Assembly (NCBI GenBank): GCA_017562135.1
Contig: QEYB01000725.1
Span: forward strand, 5,001-69,000
Reading direction: 5' to 3'
DNA length: 64,000 nucleotides
Origin: Dipylidium caninum
Lineage: Eukaryota > Platyhelminthes > Cestoda > Cyclophyllidea > Dipylidiidae
Shown here: positions 39,001 to 54,000 of the stretch, piece by piece
Position numbering within the stretch: the first letter of the stretch is position 1
Layout of the letters: every line of letters begins with the position of its first letter
Program-made: the position numbers and the translations under genes
Notes under the pieces: model-generated
The model's database searches: none
Seen by the model: only the letters and a program-made list of their open reading frames with translations
What the model was told of the DNA's origin: nothing

Positions 39001-42000
39001 GCGCCACTAAATCTCCCTCGATTTGAACAATACGGAATTCACTGGATGTGCGAATAGACCCAAAAAGCACCTTTGACCCCGAATCGTGGCTCCACATTTA
39101 TATTTCATCCCAAACTAAGATTTGCTATCTTGCTAATAGCGGCTGATGAATCGGGATGTATGCTCTAACTCTTATGACTTTATACCTGTATGAGGTCCGA
39201 GGGGTCAGCACAACTATCTGATGCAAATTTAACCACCTTTTGATGGAGCCAAGGTACTATCTTTCAACGGTATTCTCAAGGTCGCGCTCGTTTGTTCGTC
39301 CCTTTTCGTTCATCTTAGAGCATGATAAATGTTCCCCTTGGCTGTTGTAGTTTTTCGCGCTTGCTTAGACCTCGCGTACGTGTGAAAACTGTGTCAAACG
39401 GGTGATTAGCAGCTTCGAAAGCCTTACAAGTTAAACGCCTTCGTTGCAAGGCTAGAATCCCCTTTTCCGAGCTGTGGGAAAACGTCGAAGTCGAAAATTC
39501 CAACCTCTATACAGGGAGGGCACTCTCGTGGTACTGTGCAAGTGAACTTTGAAAACGTGCAAAGAAAAAGAATGCAATGAGCACGGGTAGAAATACACTT
39601 GCATATTAAATGCGCTTTACTCAGAGCCGGTGTGAAGTTCTGATGGTTGTTCTGAAGAGGAAAGCAGGAAATTAGTGCGTGAAGAAGTGAGTTGATATTG
39701 TGTGCATTATAGGAGCGAACCTTCGTGCTGGAGACTAGAGTGCTATTTTTTTTACACTGATGTGGCCGTGTTGTGCTGGTAAATGTCAAGTAGGGTGCTT
39801 AGTTAAGCCCTCGCGTCCTTTGTAATAAAAATCTGCAACCAGTTGCATTGGTGACTAAGCTGTGTAACCTCGTGGTTGTTTTGTTACAGCGAAAATGTCA
39901 TCCTAGTTTTCCATTCCACTTCCCCCACTCATATCGCACTCTTAAGTTACAAAACCACTTGCCCCTTTCATAACATTGGTTGCCGGTAGTAAAAAGTGGA
40001 ATTTACTAGGTGAAAGCTTTCTACTATTCACTTTCATCTAAGGGGAACCTCGTCAGGCTTATTGTTATTGTGATGCTCTTTTTACAATGGGTTATGTTCA
40101 CGTTCCTAATATTACTACAAAAGCTGCGATTCCACCACTGACACCGTCCATCTCCCTACAGCCTTTTTAACACCAGTGCGTCGTGCCAGTAGAGGTGGCA
40201 TCTGATCCGTAATTGCCTCATTTTGCGTGCAGCGCATTACAGCCACATTTTTGTTTTATTCATCACTTCACAACTATGATGTAGAGGAGCCCCAAGATAA
40301 GTGTGACTAGAGCCGCTCGGACATCACTTAGAACTGTATGACTTACTAATTCGCCATAGCAAGTCTGTAAATTCAGCTTATATAGCTGCATAGAAGTGGT
40401 GAACTTAGACATTCGGTCTGTCCGACGTGCTAACGGCTTAGAATTGACAGCTGTACTACATCCATGATCTTTCTACTCAACCGTCTGTGCTCGATACACG
40501 AATTTTCTACAACATGAGCCCAGAAAGTATATTTTTACAGGGAAGCCGGAGCATTAAAGAATGTCACAGCAGATGCATTTGATGCTGTTATCGTAGGCTT
40601 TATAAGACCGAAAAAAACTACATTGCCTTGCCAAGGTTTTTGAGGAAAACGCTCATTAAGTACGCCGAATCGACCGACTGATCCCTCTACCTGCACATCT
40701 CTCAGCTTTCGTTTAACAAGGTGTACTTCTTCGCGATACTTCAGATGGCGGAGAATCCCCCGTAAAATGCGACAATTTGCCACATGCCCTTTGCAGCTTA
40801 CAGCTCTCGATATTCACTGTCTCCGAAGAATATGAAGATATTTACGATCAGTGGCATTCAGATGTGAGGCGTTCGGAACTTAACGTCACCGTCATCAAAC
40901 AACCAAAACGGCTCAGCTGAATTCAGAACTTCAGTCTGTATAATATTCATTGTTGTAGCCTGTTGCTTAGGGTAAATCCAAAAGGTGAAGTGACTTCAGA
41001 GTAGCACGTTTTCGTCCACTCCAAAACGGCGGGGGTGGGATGGGTAATAAACTTCGTCCCGATTAGTGAGAGATAGTAAAAGCCACTTGGTGAGGGGGGT
41101 CGTTCATTCTCATCTGTTGACTGTAATGAAACGAACCTTATGACTTCTGACATAAATCGATTTGTTATGTTTCTCCATTATTCACCTCACAAAGGGATGA
41201 AATCCAATCTTAAGGGCCGAGAACTTGGCCGACATATCGTGGTGTAAGGTCCTTTACTTGGCGGCATTTTTACTTTACTTATTTTAAAATTCCTCAGTAG
41301 TAAACATTTGAAAGATTTTCCAAAGTGAGAAGCATGCTTTAGCGATGGATGGGTTGAGGTAAGAACTGGGTAATAATATCTGCTTGATAGAGCGGCGCTC
41401 TACGGGAGTCCGTGGACGAAAACGTGCTACTCAGGAAGATAACTCACTGAACGTTGATGTTTAATTGACCCAACAGGCTACACCACTCCATTATCTTTTC
41501 GCTAACTGAGAAAATTCAGTATAATCTTTAGAGGTTCATCCCTGGTCTTGGTTTCCGTTGTTTGCAATTAAGTGAACGGAATGACTCAGGAGCCTCTGCG
41601 AAATTACGGGCAAAATGAGACAAAGTTGGACAATCGACCGTTGTAGAAAGTGACTCAAAGAAGCCTGCCATGCCACCTCCCAGAGAGTGTGTCGTAGGTG
41701 TGTGTGAATGAAACAAGTGGGAGACCTGGAGTTCGTACTGATATTATGCATAGACCGCAGAAGTTTGCTTTTGTTACGAATAAAGACGCGATCAAATCAC
41801 ACTCAGACGGCTTGGGATTTAGGGCCTCCGGTACAATTTATAGAGCCTTTCAATGGCAATAAATAAGGGGACGCAGAGGAGGGAGCGCGTGGGGCGAAAC
41901 CGAGGTATCGCCGTGGCACGCGCGTGCGCTGTCCGCACAGGCTGCCGGCCGCTGATGACTCATCCTGGCCTGGATTCATTCAGCGATGCGGACAGGACTG

Positions 42001-45000
42001 ATTCGAGGAGAGCGCCGGACGGGGACCCTCGTGGTCTCGCCACACGCACCACCTGCCCCACCACTTGTCGCTTTTTTCCTCTACGACTGTTGGATTGATG
42101 TGTCGTTCTTCCGATTGCCTCGTCGACCAACTCCATCGACATCACATATGTGCACCTTCTCGAATTTCTCTCGCCTGACTAAGAAATTGTAAATACATCG
42201 TCCACGTGTCTTCGTAGTTGCGTTAATTCGAGCTATGTGAGAACATGCCATTTTAAAATGACAAAATTGCCATGTTTTAGGGGATAAACGGCTGCCTCAT
42301 ATAATCTAACACGGGAAATTGCATAAGTAAACCTCACCAACTTCTTAGTGGCCGTAGTCGTTGTCTTCTCACTCCCCAGATTCCGATAAAGACTGTGTGA
42401 AACAAAACGGCAGAATCTGCCACTCTCAGTGCAGCAGCTGTCAACAGCTTACCGTCCACGATCTATAGTGGACATCAAGGGGTAGCAATTAATTCCGTCC
42501 GTAGTTATGACTGACAGTTTACACAGAACCTTCGAAATTGAAGTGAGAAATCACGCTTTAATCTTGCGAAAAAACATTCCGGGAGGCATATCCATGCTTT
42601 TACTGAACTTCCTTCATATGTTCCGTTCAAATGCACAGAAGTAGATAGTTTCTAATACCCCCATAAATTATTCGAAGTCGACAATGCCATTGTCTGTGGA
42701 ATGTCTGCCTCACAGTCAACTAAGGGGTCCCTTGCCCGACCTTCTGTCTAAGTTGGCAAAATTAGTAAAGTGAAGAGGTAGCATCCACTATCGTATTCCG
42801 TCTATTTCTGAGGCCTTACTTGCCACTAGACTTATAGAAAACATTCACGAAGAAGTAGTCGCGAATGCAGGGTACTACGCTGTTACACTTAACATAGTGC
42901 CAACCCCAGTACTCATGTCAGGTAAAAGTTGTTTCTGAGACAGTTACCATGAAAACGGGCAGGAGCATTCGAATCATTTCGACTGCCGGTTATGCGGGCC
43001 AGTTTCGATGTTTTTCCTTGGCTTTAGCTGGATCGCATCCGCAGGTGCTGAAAGCACGAGCTACCTCTTCGTTTTACGGCGCTGAATGTGGAAGCCAAAC
43101 GCTTTGCTTCAACGAGGGCGATATTATTGGGGTAAGCGGAGTCCCAATTAATCATACTCATGATGAGCGGATTTTTGCAGGAGGAATATTTGTCTCGCCG
43201 ATAAATGGCTAAAACCAAATACCAGCCGGATTGTACAACTGATGGGGTGGGTGCTGCACCAATCTATCCTTCTCGTTAGTTTCCACCTGACACTAAGTCT
43301 TTTACGCCCTTTGCCTGTGTAATGGTCCCATTAGTGCTACAGATTAGCGGTCCTCGCGATCGCGGTGCTCACTGACGGTAGTGGTTCCTGGCACAACCTC
43401 GGATTTGAGTAATTCACTAGCTCAAGTTTTCTACGGGGAGGGAAATAAAATTTGATTTTGCAGTACTGCCAACGGACTCAAGGGAGCTTGCCATATCGAA
43501 ACCCACCCAATGTCTCCTGTGGTTAGGTTTTACGGCTCAATGGCTCTGAGTGTTTTCAGTGGCTCGATTTCGACCCCATGTTTGTCTTTAACTTTGCCGG
43601 ACGGCGTGGAATGGGATGTTCTTGCATAATTACATCACTTATAGATGGGAGATTCAAATAGCATGGGATTTCTCGGCATATTATTGTTTAACAAGAAGGC
43701 CCGATCTTCCAAGAAGACAGAATATATTTCACATAAAGAACATTGCTAAGAACGCTTTCCACAAGAGAAGCATAGGGACCTTAAGGTCTACATTGAAATA
43801 TAGGTATCCATGGCAAGAATAGACTGGAAGTGAATCGGCTTTAGGTCAAGTGCCCCGTGGGAAAAGGTTATTATCAGTTTCAACTGTGAAAAATGCCCTG
43901 TTTGGCTTTAAAATTCTTTAAACGGGAAGAATTCATATTACAAACACTCCTAATGTAGTTAGGTTCTTCACTTTCGGAGCCAACTATTCGATGCATATGC
44001 GCGCCTCAGGCTCCTAGCCAAATTTCTTACTGACGCATTAACGCCAATTCCAGCGGAGGACCGACAAGGCCAGCTTCATCGTTCGGCCATAGACTGGGCT
44101 GTTTCAAAAAAGCCTTTCAACGGCCTTTCCACTCCTTTCTGTAATGGACTAACGTTAGTCAGCCAAAAGAGAGATGAGACTGGACGCCCATTTTGACATG
44201 GTAATTTGCACTCTCTAAAAACGAACAAGTAACCCACGGTGCCACGGTTGGTTTTTTAAGCAACGAATATTTTGATGCTTTTGGCAGGCTTGTGTGTGCG
44301 CCTCCTCCTCCTCCTCCCTCTCTCTCTCTCCCTCTCTCTTCCTTCTCCCCATCCGTCCCACAGGTGTTCGCTGATTCAATGTACTCGAAGGAGGACATGA
44401 CGTGGTGGCGGGGCTTCCGTTTCGCCAACGGGCCTTCAGGGGGCATCGGGCTGTTCCCCAGTTCCCACGTCACTCTCTTGTCCCAACGCCAGCCACTTCA
44501 CAGGGCTGAACAGGCTGGAAAAGAGACGAAAAAATCCGACTTTTCGGTGAGACTTTGGCTTGTCTTGGCAGAATTTCGTTCGCCGCGGAGATATGCTTCC
44601 CATAATGCCGTTTTTTAATGACCAGCCTTACCCCGCGGCTCAGTTATGCTCACCGCATATGCTTTATCCGCTATTCGTCCGCACGAATAATGTTGAACTC
44701 AGGGGTTCTCCCCCAAAAATGGCTAAATGATCAAAAAAATTATGAATAGGCAATAAGGAGTTTAACGGGTATTAGGTGAATTATCTTCCCCTCTCTATAA
44801 CTTAATCCGAGTTTATTGCGCACCTTCGTAGGAGTTGCTGAGGAAGGAGGTGAAATTGCCGACTTTACCATAAATTTTGCTCCAGTGCGGTTGGTTGAGC
44901 CATTCCTGTGTGGTTGGGCTTTGCCTATGCTTGCGGGAAAAAGTGTCATTTCATAAAAGATTGGTTTAGCTAAGTACTTGGTACGAGGCACTTACAGCCG

Positions 45001-48000
45001 GAAAACTGTCCACAATTTATAATACAGAATACGTTTCTCGCTTTTGAAAGTTGCACACTATAAATCGCACAATTTCCCCTCAACATTCCAGGTCATCAAG
45101 ATCCTACTACTACTAGCTGGGCAGAGAATATTTGTTTTCTTTCGGCTACAATCTGATGGAGGTTGTTGATGCTCTCAGCACCCTCCTTAATTATGCCACT
45201 GGTTGGACTAACCTTTCTTGTTAAGGTTATCCGTGCTATGAATCACTTTTTAAAGTGATTGTCGAGCCAAACCGGATTAACACAGGCGGTTGCTCACCCA
45301 CTAATAATCGCTGGTTTCCCTTGTCTGATGCTACGTAACAATGAGAAAAGCGGATCATGAGCCAAGACTTTCAGCACTGCTCACATTTGGATACGTCTTT
45401 TTGAGATAGGTTAGCTTTATCCGGCAGCTAGGCAAGGTATGCACTACTGAAATTCCTGTAATCAAGTCGTGTTTCATAGTGCGATTTCTAAATTGCCCTA
45501 TTCTTTACATGAATCTTTTCCTTCATTGACAACGGGGATTGACAAATGGTCTCTTCGAAAGGAGAACTTACTTGTCAGCACATTTATCGGCCACAATCCG
45601 ATCGAGCTGACAATTCACTCCCACTTCGAGTGGGACGTAGGCTATAAATCAGTAGCCTGCTGGACCATGTTAACTTCTCTTGATCCTGTATCTGACGGCT
45701 TTTGCATCATCGAAGAAGGAGTGTAGGACTCCTTACGTAAAGTCGGGGCATGTGGAAGCTTATCTGCACACTATGCTTGATAAGTGTTGAAAAATATTGG
45801 CCCGTAAGCTGGCTTAACAGAAATGTTATTTTCAAAGAAAGTTCCTTACATGAAATACATTCACTGCTGTAGCCTTGTTATGCTTGAGCCTGTTTTCAAC
45901 TCCCTCCTTTTTATCCCCGTATCTGAAGTCTTCAAACCAACTGTAATGTGATTGGTCAGTCGTAGTTTGAAACGAGGTTCGCAGAAAGATAGCCACGCAA
46001 ACGTAATTTTAACCGGAAGTAGACACTACTCCTTGCCAAAATTGAATAAATCTAAAGGCGGTCAAAAATTGGATCATAGATACCATCCAGCGACTTGGGC
46101 AAAAGATAAGACTGTTAAATTTTTATTTATACTTTTACAGTAAGAACTCATATGAAATTTAAAGTTTGTTCCCCTCCAATTTTTGGCGATGTTCATTTAT
46201 GGAGATCTAATCATTAAACGAATTGTTGACGGCAGTGGTTTGGAATGAGCCTTTAACCGGTTCTTTTAATCTCCAATATTATGGTAGTAAAACATGTTCC
46301 CCTGATAGGTCCGATGGTGTTTCTAGTAGACGAAAATGTCGAATACACTAGTTCCAAACCCAAAGTTAAAACACTTGGAGGGGTAGCTTGTTTTCTGCAG
46401 CTCGATATTCGTTGAAAAAGTTGGCCAATGCTTTATTCCCAGGTCCAAACTGACGGCACGTCGAGTGATTCATCTTCCGTCGAGGATGACGAAGCTGAGG
46501 GAGATGGGAGAGGGCCGTCAGTGTCCCATGAAATATCAGCGATTTCTGGTGGGCAGGCTGAGACACTTCCTGAAAAGGAGGTTGGAACAATGAGAGAAAT
46601 TGAGGTGCTCGTAAGCACAGCTCTTCCTGTTCCTTTGAGGTCATCGGCTACTGGCATTCAGGCTTCCTCCTCTTCCTCCTCCACATCGACAACGAATGCT
46701 TTCTTGCCAACTTCGGGGCACGCTAACATCTTGGTTGATTCAAGTAATCGGAACAGCGCAACAAGTCTGGATAGTGGGCGCGGATCAGCATATGCCACAA
46801 GCTCAGAAGGTTCCAAGATGGTGAGTTACTTTTGGAATCTATCATTGTGAACTCAAGGGAGCGGGATTACACTGACTAGGTTGAGTTAAAAGGCAGTCAC
46901 TTTGCTGTTTCGTAAAAGGTGAAATTATTTCTACAAGTCCGTTATCTCTCAAACTTCTTCAACCCTGAGAGCATCACGCAAAAGTAAGTTTCAGACAAGG
47001 CTCAATGAATGTGGATGCTGCAAAGAAGCGAAATAAAGGTGTGTGGCCGACTGTTTACCGGCTTAGTACCTTACCGCGCATTGTCATACGTGTTTTTCCC
47101 ATCTTCATCAAAAAATCAGTCGCCTTGGACAATGAATTGGTGGTGATCGTGAGTGGGCCCAGTTTGGGCCATGGAAGTTCGGTTTAGTTAATCGACGCCA
47201 TTCGCACCTCGAGCTTTTCACTGCACTTGTAATTAAATTTTCATCTACCGTGGGACGATTAGAAGTGTTGAGTAATGATATCTTCTTAGCAAGAGTTGGC
47301 TCCTTTCCTTTGTCAACATTTACTCTTTTTCCATAACATTTCACTGTGTGGGCATTTGTCAAGAAGGTCTTCAACCACCTTATGGGAACTCTTCGTTTGA
47401 AATAGAGCCTCTGAGAGAAGTATCTAACGACCGATGACCCTCTTACCATTCGGCAACCATGTATGACGGAACGAAAGGATAACGACTATGTATGCTTAAG
47501 AGAGTGCTGGACCAAAGTGGAAACGGCGATTTGAGCGGTGAGGGAGGCAGGAGAAAAGTGAATTTTGTCTCCCGAAAATAAGACAACACACAATGGCAAA
47601 GACCCAGACATTTACCATACCAGTGTTGCGTTACGGACCGCGGCAGTGTTGTTCCCATGATTGAATACTTGAATATTCACCTGGCAGTTGACTCGCACTC
47701 TGTAATGCTTGTCAAGCTGGAAGGAGGAAATCCATTCGACCAAAGACCAAGGTGAAGACTACGAGGAAGGTGGATATCCATCAACCTCGGTCGCTTCCAC
47801 GTCTTGTCACTGGAAGGAATCGCCTAAAACTTTTTAAAGAGGTTCCTTAAAATGTCTCCTTCGGTATGTGCTAATCCTTCCATGGTCAGCTGATTAAGCC
47901 CAGCCGGCTGCAAAATTATACAGTGACCTTCCAGGGACGATTTAAATTCCATTCTGAATTTGGGTCGTTAACCTGAGCAATGTGTGGCTGCATTGCCCCT

Positions 48001-51000
48001 CCTAGAGTTCAAACTACCCACCATGACCAGACCTTCTACGATTAACCTCACTCCTCTTGCATTCCCATCTGGTGAGGCCGTACTTCGTGGGTCATGACCT
48101 TTCCACCGTGCAGTTTACTGTTTTTATTGTTGGTTCTAATCTCCCAAAATTGCCAGAATATCACTGACTTCATGTGACATTTAATGCTAAGCCTAATTTT
48201 CCTCTGAGTCATGCCTTTGAAAGTGAGTGACGAATGCCAACAGCCATAAGTTCAACATGTTTTGTTACTGCTGCGAACTCAATTTGGAGCGGGCATGAAA
48301 ACTCGGGCCCAGACATAACCACCTTAATCCTCGTAAATTTACCCTCTTCGACGCCAAATTAACCTCACTCTGGTCTAAAACGCGGGTGAGTCCTGAGCTT
48401 GCAAAAGAAGGGGCATGTACTTTCGCCTCAGTCTACACTTTTGGCATCTTTCACCTTCATCCAAGTTTCCTATTGGGCAACTTCGATCCCAAAATCACAT
48501 TTTCAGTCCATGAAGGCGGTCACTTAAACTACATTCACGTGAATTTTGATCCCATCTCCGGACACCCCCAAGTTGTCCCCAGTGAAACTGGAAGAGTCGT
48601 GGACAAATAGCCATTATTCCCTTGACCTAATCAGCTCCTTTCGCTCCTATGTAAAACAGCTGGGCGATCGGGAATTACCATATTGTTTCGATTTCAATGT
48701 TCGACTGCAATATCAGCAGTTGGGGAAAGGTGTGAAATTGAAAGCGCTCCACGACATGCGAACGGAATAAGCAGTAAGGCGGCTGAAGAATACGCCTGAA
48801 ACTGAGTATACGAAGCAACAAAAACACGGGCTGCCGGGGTTTATTTAAACAGGCGTACAAGTAGTGCAAACGCGTCGGGTTTTATGCTCTTCTCTGTTGC
48901 CTCTGCTCCATTCCTCCCGCGCCCAGCCTCCCTCAGCCCCCGCCTCTCCCAGGTTGTCAGCCATCACGGTGAAATTAGAGTTTTTATAGTCACAGAGGCG
49001 AGAGGAACATAGACCATTTGTAATTCCGCAGTCGCTCGAGAAAACACGCGACTTGAGTGTCTGCGTCAGTCCTTGTTTCAAGGAATTTAGGACCACATCT
49101 CTTAGTACATCACTGAGAGGCGTATCAACACTCGTAACCCGCTCAGGAGAAGCGCTGTTACTACGTTAATACCTCGGTCTTGCGACGTCAGTCAAGAGGC
49201 TAAGACAATCATGATATGGAGTGTTTTTGCTGAACTAGCGTTTGACGCATCTAGATACAAGACGTCAAGCTATCGTGTCCTCGTCCGATTCTTTTATATA
49301 CCTTCACAAAAAACTATTTTCTAAAGCTTCCAATCCACTGTCTTTCCCTAATTTGCGCACCTTGCGTAACAATGAGGTAATGAAAAGTGCTCGCGAATCT
49401 TCTACCAACAGAAGATGTCAAAAGTCTAATCTGAGTTTGCCATTCTCGCGAAGTCGGCTTCTTTCCCACCGATGTAGCAAACTCTGCCTGCAGGGGTTAT
49501 TAGACAAACACTTTCCGATAGTAGACGCACACCAGGACTAAATTAAGATGTATGAGGCCAGGTGGACGGGGTCCGAAGCTCGTGGTAAAGAGGCAACGTC
49601 TCGGATTTCGAAAACGATCAAACCATAAATTTGCTTGTCAAAAGATAAATTAGCCCTTCGGGAAAAAAGCTTAAACTATTCACCGTGTGAAGTAACCTAA
49701 GAGAGCCCTGCATCTTTTAAAGTCATGGACTTATTGGCACAAACTCATCTCGTGTCAGCATTGGATGATATCTCCTTGAAAAAACTTGAGAAAGCACGAA
49801 ATCTACAGGTTGCCATTGAATAATCACTGCTATTATTATATGGAAAAAAGGCGCCCTTTTGTACAATCCCGCTAGGTCAGAACAGGACACATTACACTCC
49901 GTGACCGCGCACGTTTAAGCATTTCGTAAATTAGCGAGGTCTCCATCTAAGTTCAGACGAGATTACAAATCTGACGATATTTCTGCAACAGTTGTTGATT
50001 CCTCCTCCTTTTCGTGGACGCCTTTTTCCTCAATGAACTTCATTGCTTACGCACTACGACTTTTTACCGCGCCGGGAAGGAGAGAGTAAAACGCCAAACA
50101 CTCCGGCCAATTCAGTTCTAAACGTCTGTCAACCCCTTTTTGGAGGTATGCGAAAGGGAAAGTGAGTGGCGATAGGAAAAGACCGGTGAAAAGTAAGAAA
50201 TGAATGACTCAGATAAGAGGTGAAAGAGGGCCATGAGGTACAGAATCTGTGGCTTTCTGGAGACAAGGCTTCATCTCTACATGAAGGGAGGAGGATAACC
50301 GTTTCTTCAGCCTGTCTTTGTAACTAAATGATGTTGGATAGATAAATACCCAACGAGTGGTAAAGCTTGAGACGAAAATTTTTCAAACTTTATTAGGGTG
50401 TTCTGCTCACGGTTCGGTGAAGTGAAGGTTTCCGACAATGCTCAGCTGATCGCGAAACTCGGTTACATGCCAATGTGCCCCATCATAAGGGACCAACTGT
50501 GGACAGCTAATTTGTTAAAGCGTCCTTAAATCTTTACAGGTCCCTACTTTCTACCAATTAAGTAATGTTTTTCCCTTAAGATTTCTGCAAGCCACTCTTC
50601 AGCAGTTCCCCACCCCCACCAACACGACCAACAGGTCTGCCCCCCGGTCTCCATGGATTCCCGTGTACTTCCACCCTGTCTCCACCGAATGACTTCGATT
50701 GTCTCAGCCATAAGCACAACCAGCCATCCCCGAGGAGGGTATCGAGCCGCCTCGGTGCAGCCCTGCGCCTCTTCTACCTGCTCATCCTCATCCTCCGCGT
50801 CGTCCGCCTCGTCGGGCGCATCTTCATGCAGTTCGTGTGCTGCTGCTGCCGCCGTTTCCTCCGCTATCATCAGCAGTTGTGACCGATCACCTGTTGAACT
50901 CCTTGTTAATTGGATGCTCTCAGCAGGCTTCTCTGAGTAAAGGAGCTCTTTATCATGCATTTATGAAAGACCATCTTCGTGAAATCGTAATTGTAACTAG

Positions 51001-54000
51001 CGCGAGGAGTCACTATGCATTCTGGAAACGATCCTATTCCTCAGGCGTTCTTAATTTATTGTGCAGACATAGATTTGACCAGATAACCATGCACTTGAGT
51101 CTGCGAATCGGTGCATTTTACTGCTGATGTGAGCGCTTGAGGGGTGGTCGTCGATACCTTTGCCATGGTTAAATCCGGCTGGAAACCTCAAGAAGGAACA
51201 AGATTAAACATTATTTTGTGGCAAAACTATCCTGTGGTAGAGTAACGCATATTCATTTTCTCAAATGTTCATGTCAGACTATGTTGTGTCTTAAACATTG
51301 TCACTCCTTGATCGCTCTGCTTACTGCATCTACCGATCCACCCATTCGTGTGGGTTTAAACAGACAGTGTACGTCGCTTTGGTGCTCTCCTAAGACCCTT
51401 TCGTCCAATTGACAGCTCAATATAATTCATTTGTAACCACAATGACCACTTGGGCTAGACTGGATGCAAGAGACTCTCCGTTCCACGGTGAAAGCCTCAT
51501 GGTTCAATCGGTTATATCCTGTAAACGGAGAAGTGCTGGCGGCCTTACAAGTTAAAAGAACGCGGTTCAACAAAGCACGTAGGAGATGTGATATTATGAC
51601 ATCTAATTAGTTCAACCTGGTCGGATATACGAATTGCATGCAATGTTCATGACAATGAGGTTTATAAGAGTCATTGAAAAAGGAGTAACTGAACAAGAGA
51701 AAAGTTCGAAACTTACAGTATATTTCTATCGTTAGTTATACCGCATGCCTTGTCGCCGCTGGCTACGACCTGAGCACATTGCGTCGCGCAACACCGGAAG
51801 ACTTGAACGCCTGTGGTGTGACAAATCCGCGAGACCGCCAGCAGCTAAGAGCGCGTCTGAGTCGACTGCAGCTACCGGAGAACCTTCCAGACCATGTTCC
51901 GGTGAGTTATATTGCTGCACAAGCGTTGATCGGGATCGAACTGCACCAGTTTGAGGCAGTGATAATAGTCTCCATATGAAGTCAAACAATACTCAGGTAA
52001 AAGTATGTTGCGGGAGTAAAGATTGATAAATTAGTGCCGATAAAGTGTCTGCATATATGGGAGAAAGGACCAATGTTTAGTACATATTTGGGAAGCTATA
52101 TGCCAATCCCTCAGTAATTGCAGACCTATCCGACACTAAGGCAAACCTACATTTTCAAAGGCTAACGAAACCTCTCATTCATCATAGTTAGTTAAGTGGA
52201 TAAGCTGAATCGCAAAGGCCATAAGATTTCCCCACTGTCGGTAATCTTTAACGGTATTGATAGAATTTTCAAATTGAGACTTACCATCTCAGTCTACTAA
52301 TGTTTTGTCGTTGAGGTTTCCAGAAGTGCACCACTTTTTCGGCCAATGTTTACTTTCGCCTCAAATTCTACATACATAAAAGCTTTTGCCTATCGTGCTT
52401 ACTTCATAACTCGTCCACGATGGTCGACTGATGTGTTGGAAATAGCGTCTTTGGTATTTTTGAGAATATCCCACTTTATTCGAGAATAGCTGGAAGAGAT
52501 GCCTACGCCATTTTTTTAGCCTTCATCTAGAATAACCCAGTCTATCTTGTCTTTATCTCCACTTATCTGCTCGTCTTCCTCACACTACATTTTTTTTTAC
52601 TTACCAATGGTTTTTAAAACCGATCGAGAAACATGAGTTGTGGTGCCTTACTAGATCGCTTTTCCGAAAAAATGGTTAAATTTACTCACCAATGACTTAG
52701 TTTTCACCCTTTAGCATCTCGTTGTCTACCAACGATGTCAACTTAAACGTCACAAGTAGGAAGTGAAGTTGGCATAGAAAACTAGCTCCGGGTTCCGTTT
52801 TCCGACTAGCTAGCACCGTTGCTTTAAAAAGAAGCGCTGTAGACATTGAGAGCTCACTTTTCGTCAGACTTAGACTTTATCAGCGAGCAACCGATATTTT
52901 CACAACCTAAAAAGTGGTAAGGTATGAGGACAGGAACTTTAGTTGTTTCTCCTTATTTCACTATAGTGGTGTTATTTGTTCTTTGCTATTCATTGTCCCC
53001 ATCTTCTCCTCCTAGGTCAATGTCGGTGTTACAGGGCTCAGTTTTGCATTCCTGCTAAAAAGCAGAACTGTATATTTCTCATCTGAACTCGGAAAAATCT
53101 ATCATTTATACTAATTTTCTATTCCAAACTTATGGAGATTCATGTAAATGTACAATGGATTGAACATTTAAGACTGCAGATGACTTCCGTGTTAGCACTC
53201 GATGGGAAAACTGGGAGACCATTGAATTGGTAGCAAAAGGCAATATCTTCTCCTTAAACCATTACAAAGGTGTAAAATCTATCTTCCACTCTCCTCCGGC
53301 ATCTGCTTAAAATTCTGGCCTTTTCTACTTCACCCTGGCTATCTCACTATACTTAGTACTTTGGGACAGCCAAATGAACTCTCGCCCAGCTGTGTAATCT
53401 ACTTGGGATGCACTTCATTCTGGGAGTATAGCTAAACGAAACTTCATAAGGGTTTGGCTTGCCAAACTAAACTGTGGGACACTTCATAAATCACCTTCCG
53501 TCAACCTTCATTTTTTGGGATTTCAAGGTCTTGGAGGATAATTTACCTCCTCTCCTCTTCCAGCTTCCATTCTCCACCCCTTGATTTTGTGGGGGAAAGT
53601 CCTCCCGAGAGAATATTGCTCATTTCAATACTTTCTTATGCCCAAATCTCCTTTTATTTTAGCTTGGCGATCAGGGTAGAGCAGAAGTTAACCTCTCTTC
53701 CTTTTTATCCACTTCTACTTAATTGTTTTTGCTACCCTTATTAGTTTTATCGACAATTTCTCCTTGCGAACGAAGTGGCGTTTGCATTAAGCTCGGAATG
53801 CAGCTTTGTCCTTGTGGGACTACCTTATTTTTTCTTTGCACGTAAAAATATTCCTGAATAATTGAGAATCGCAAAAGCCTCCACTGTGCCATGTTGACTT
53901 ATTTAGCCAACTACGAACTCTACCGCCTGCTTGTCCCCTCCGGTGGGTGGACTATTGTTGTCATTTAATTTTTCCATTTATGTGATCCTTTCTGACCACT

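Noticed and set aside
48845..49096. Minus ORF with Gly/Glu-rich text in a Caskin intron
   Set aside because: No domain and no clear splice context; composition follows a local CT-rich patch.
50544..50960. 138-codon minus-strand ORF with a Glu/Asp-rich stretch
   Set aside because: It is the complement of the Ser/Ala codon tract in the Caskin SAM1 exon; the plus frame is confirmed by SAM1 continuity.
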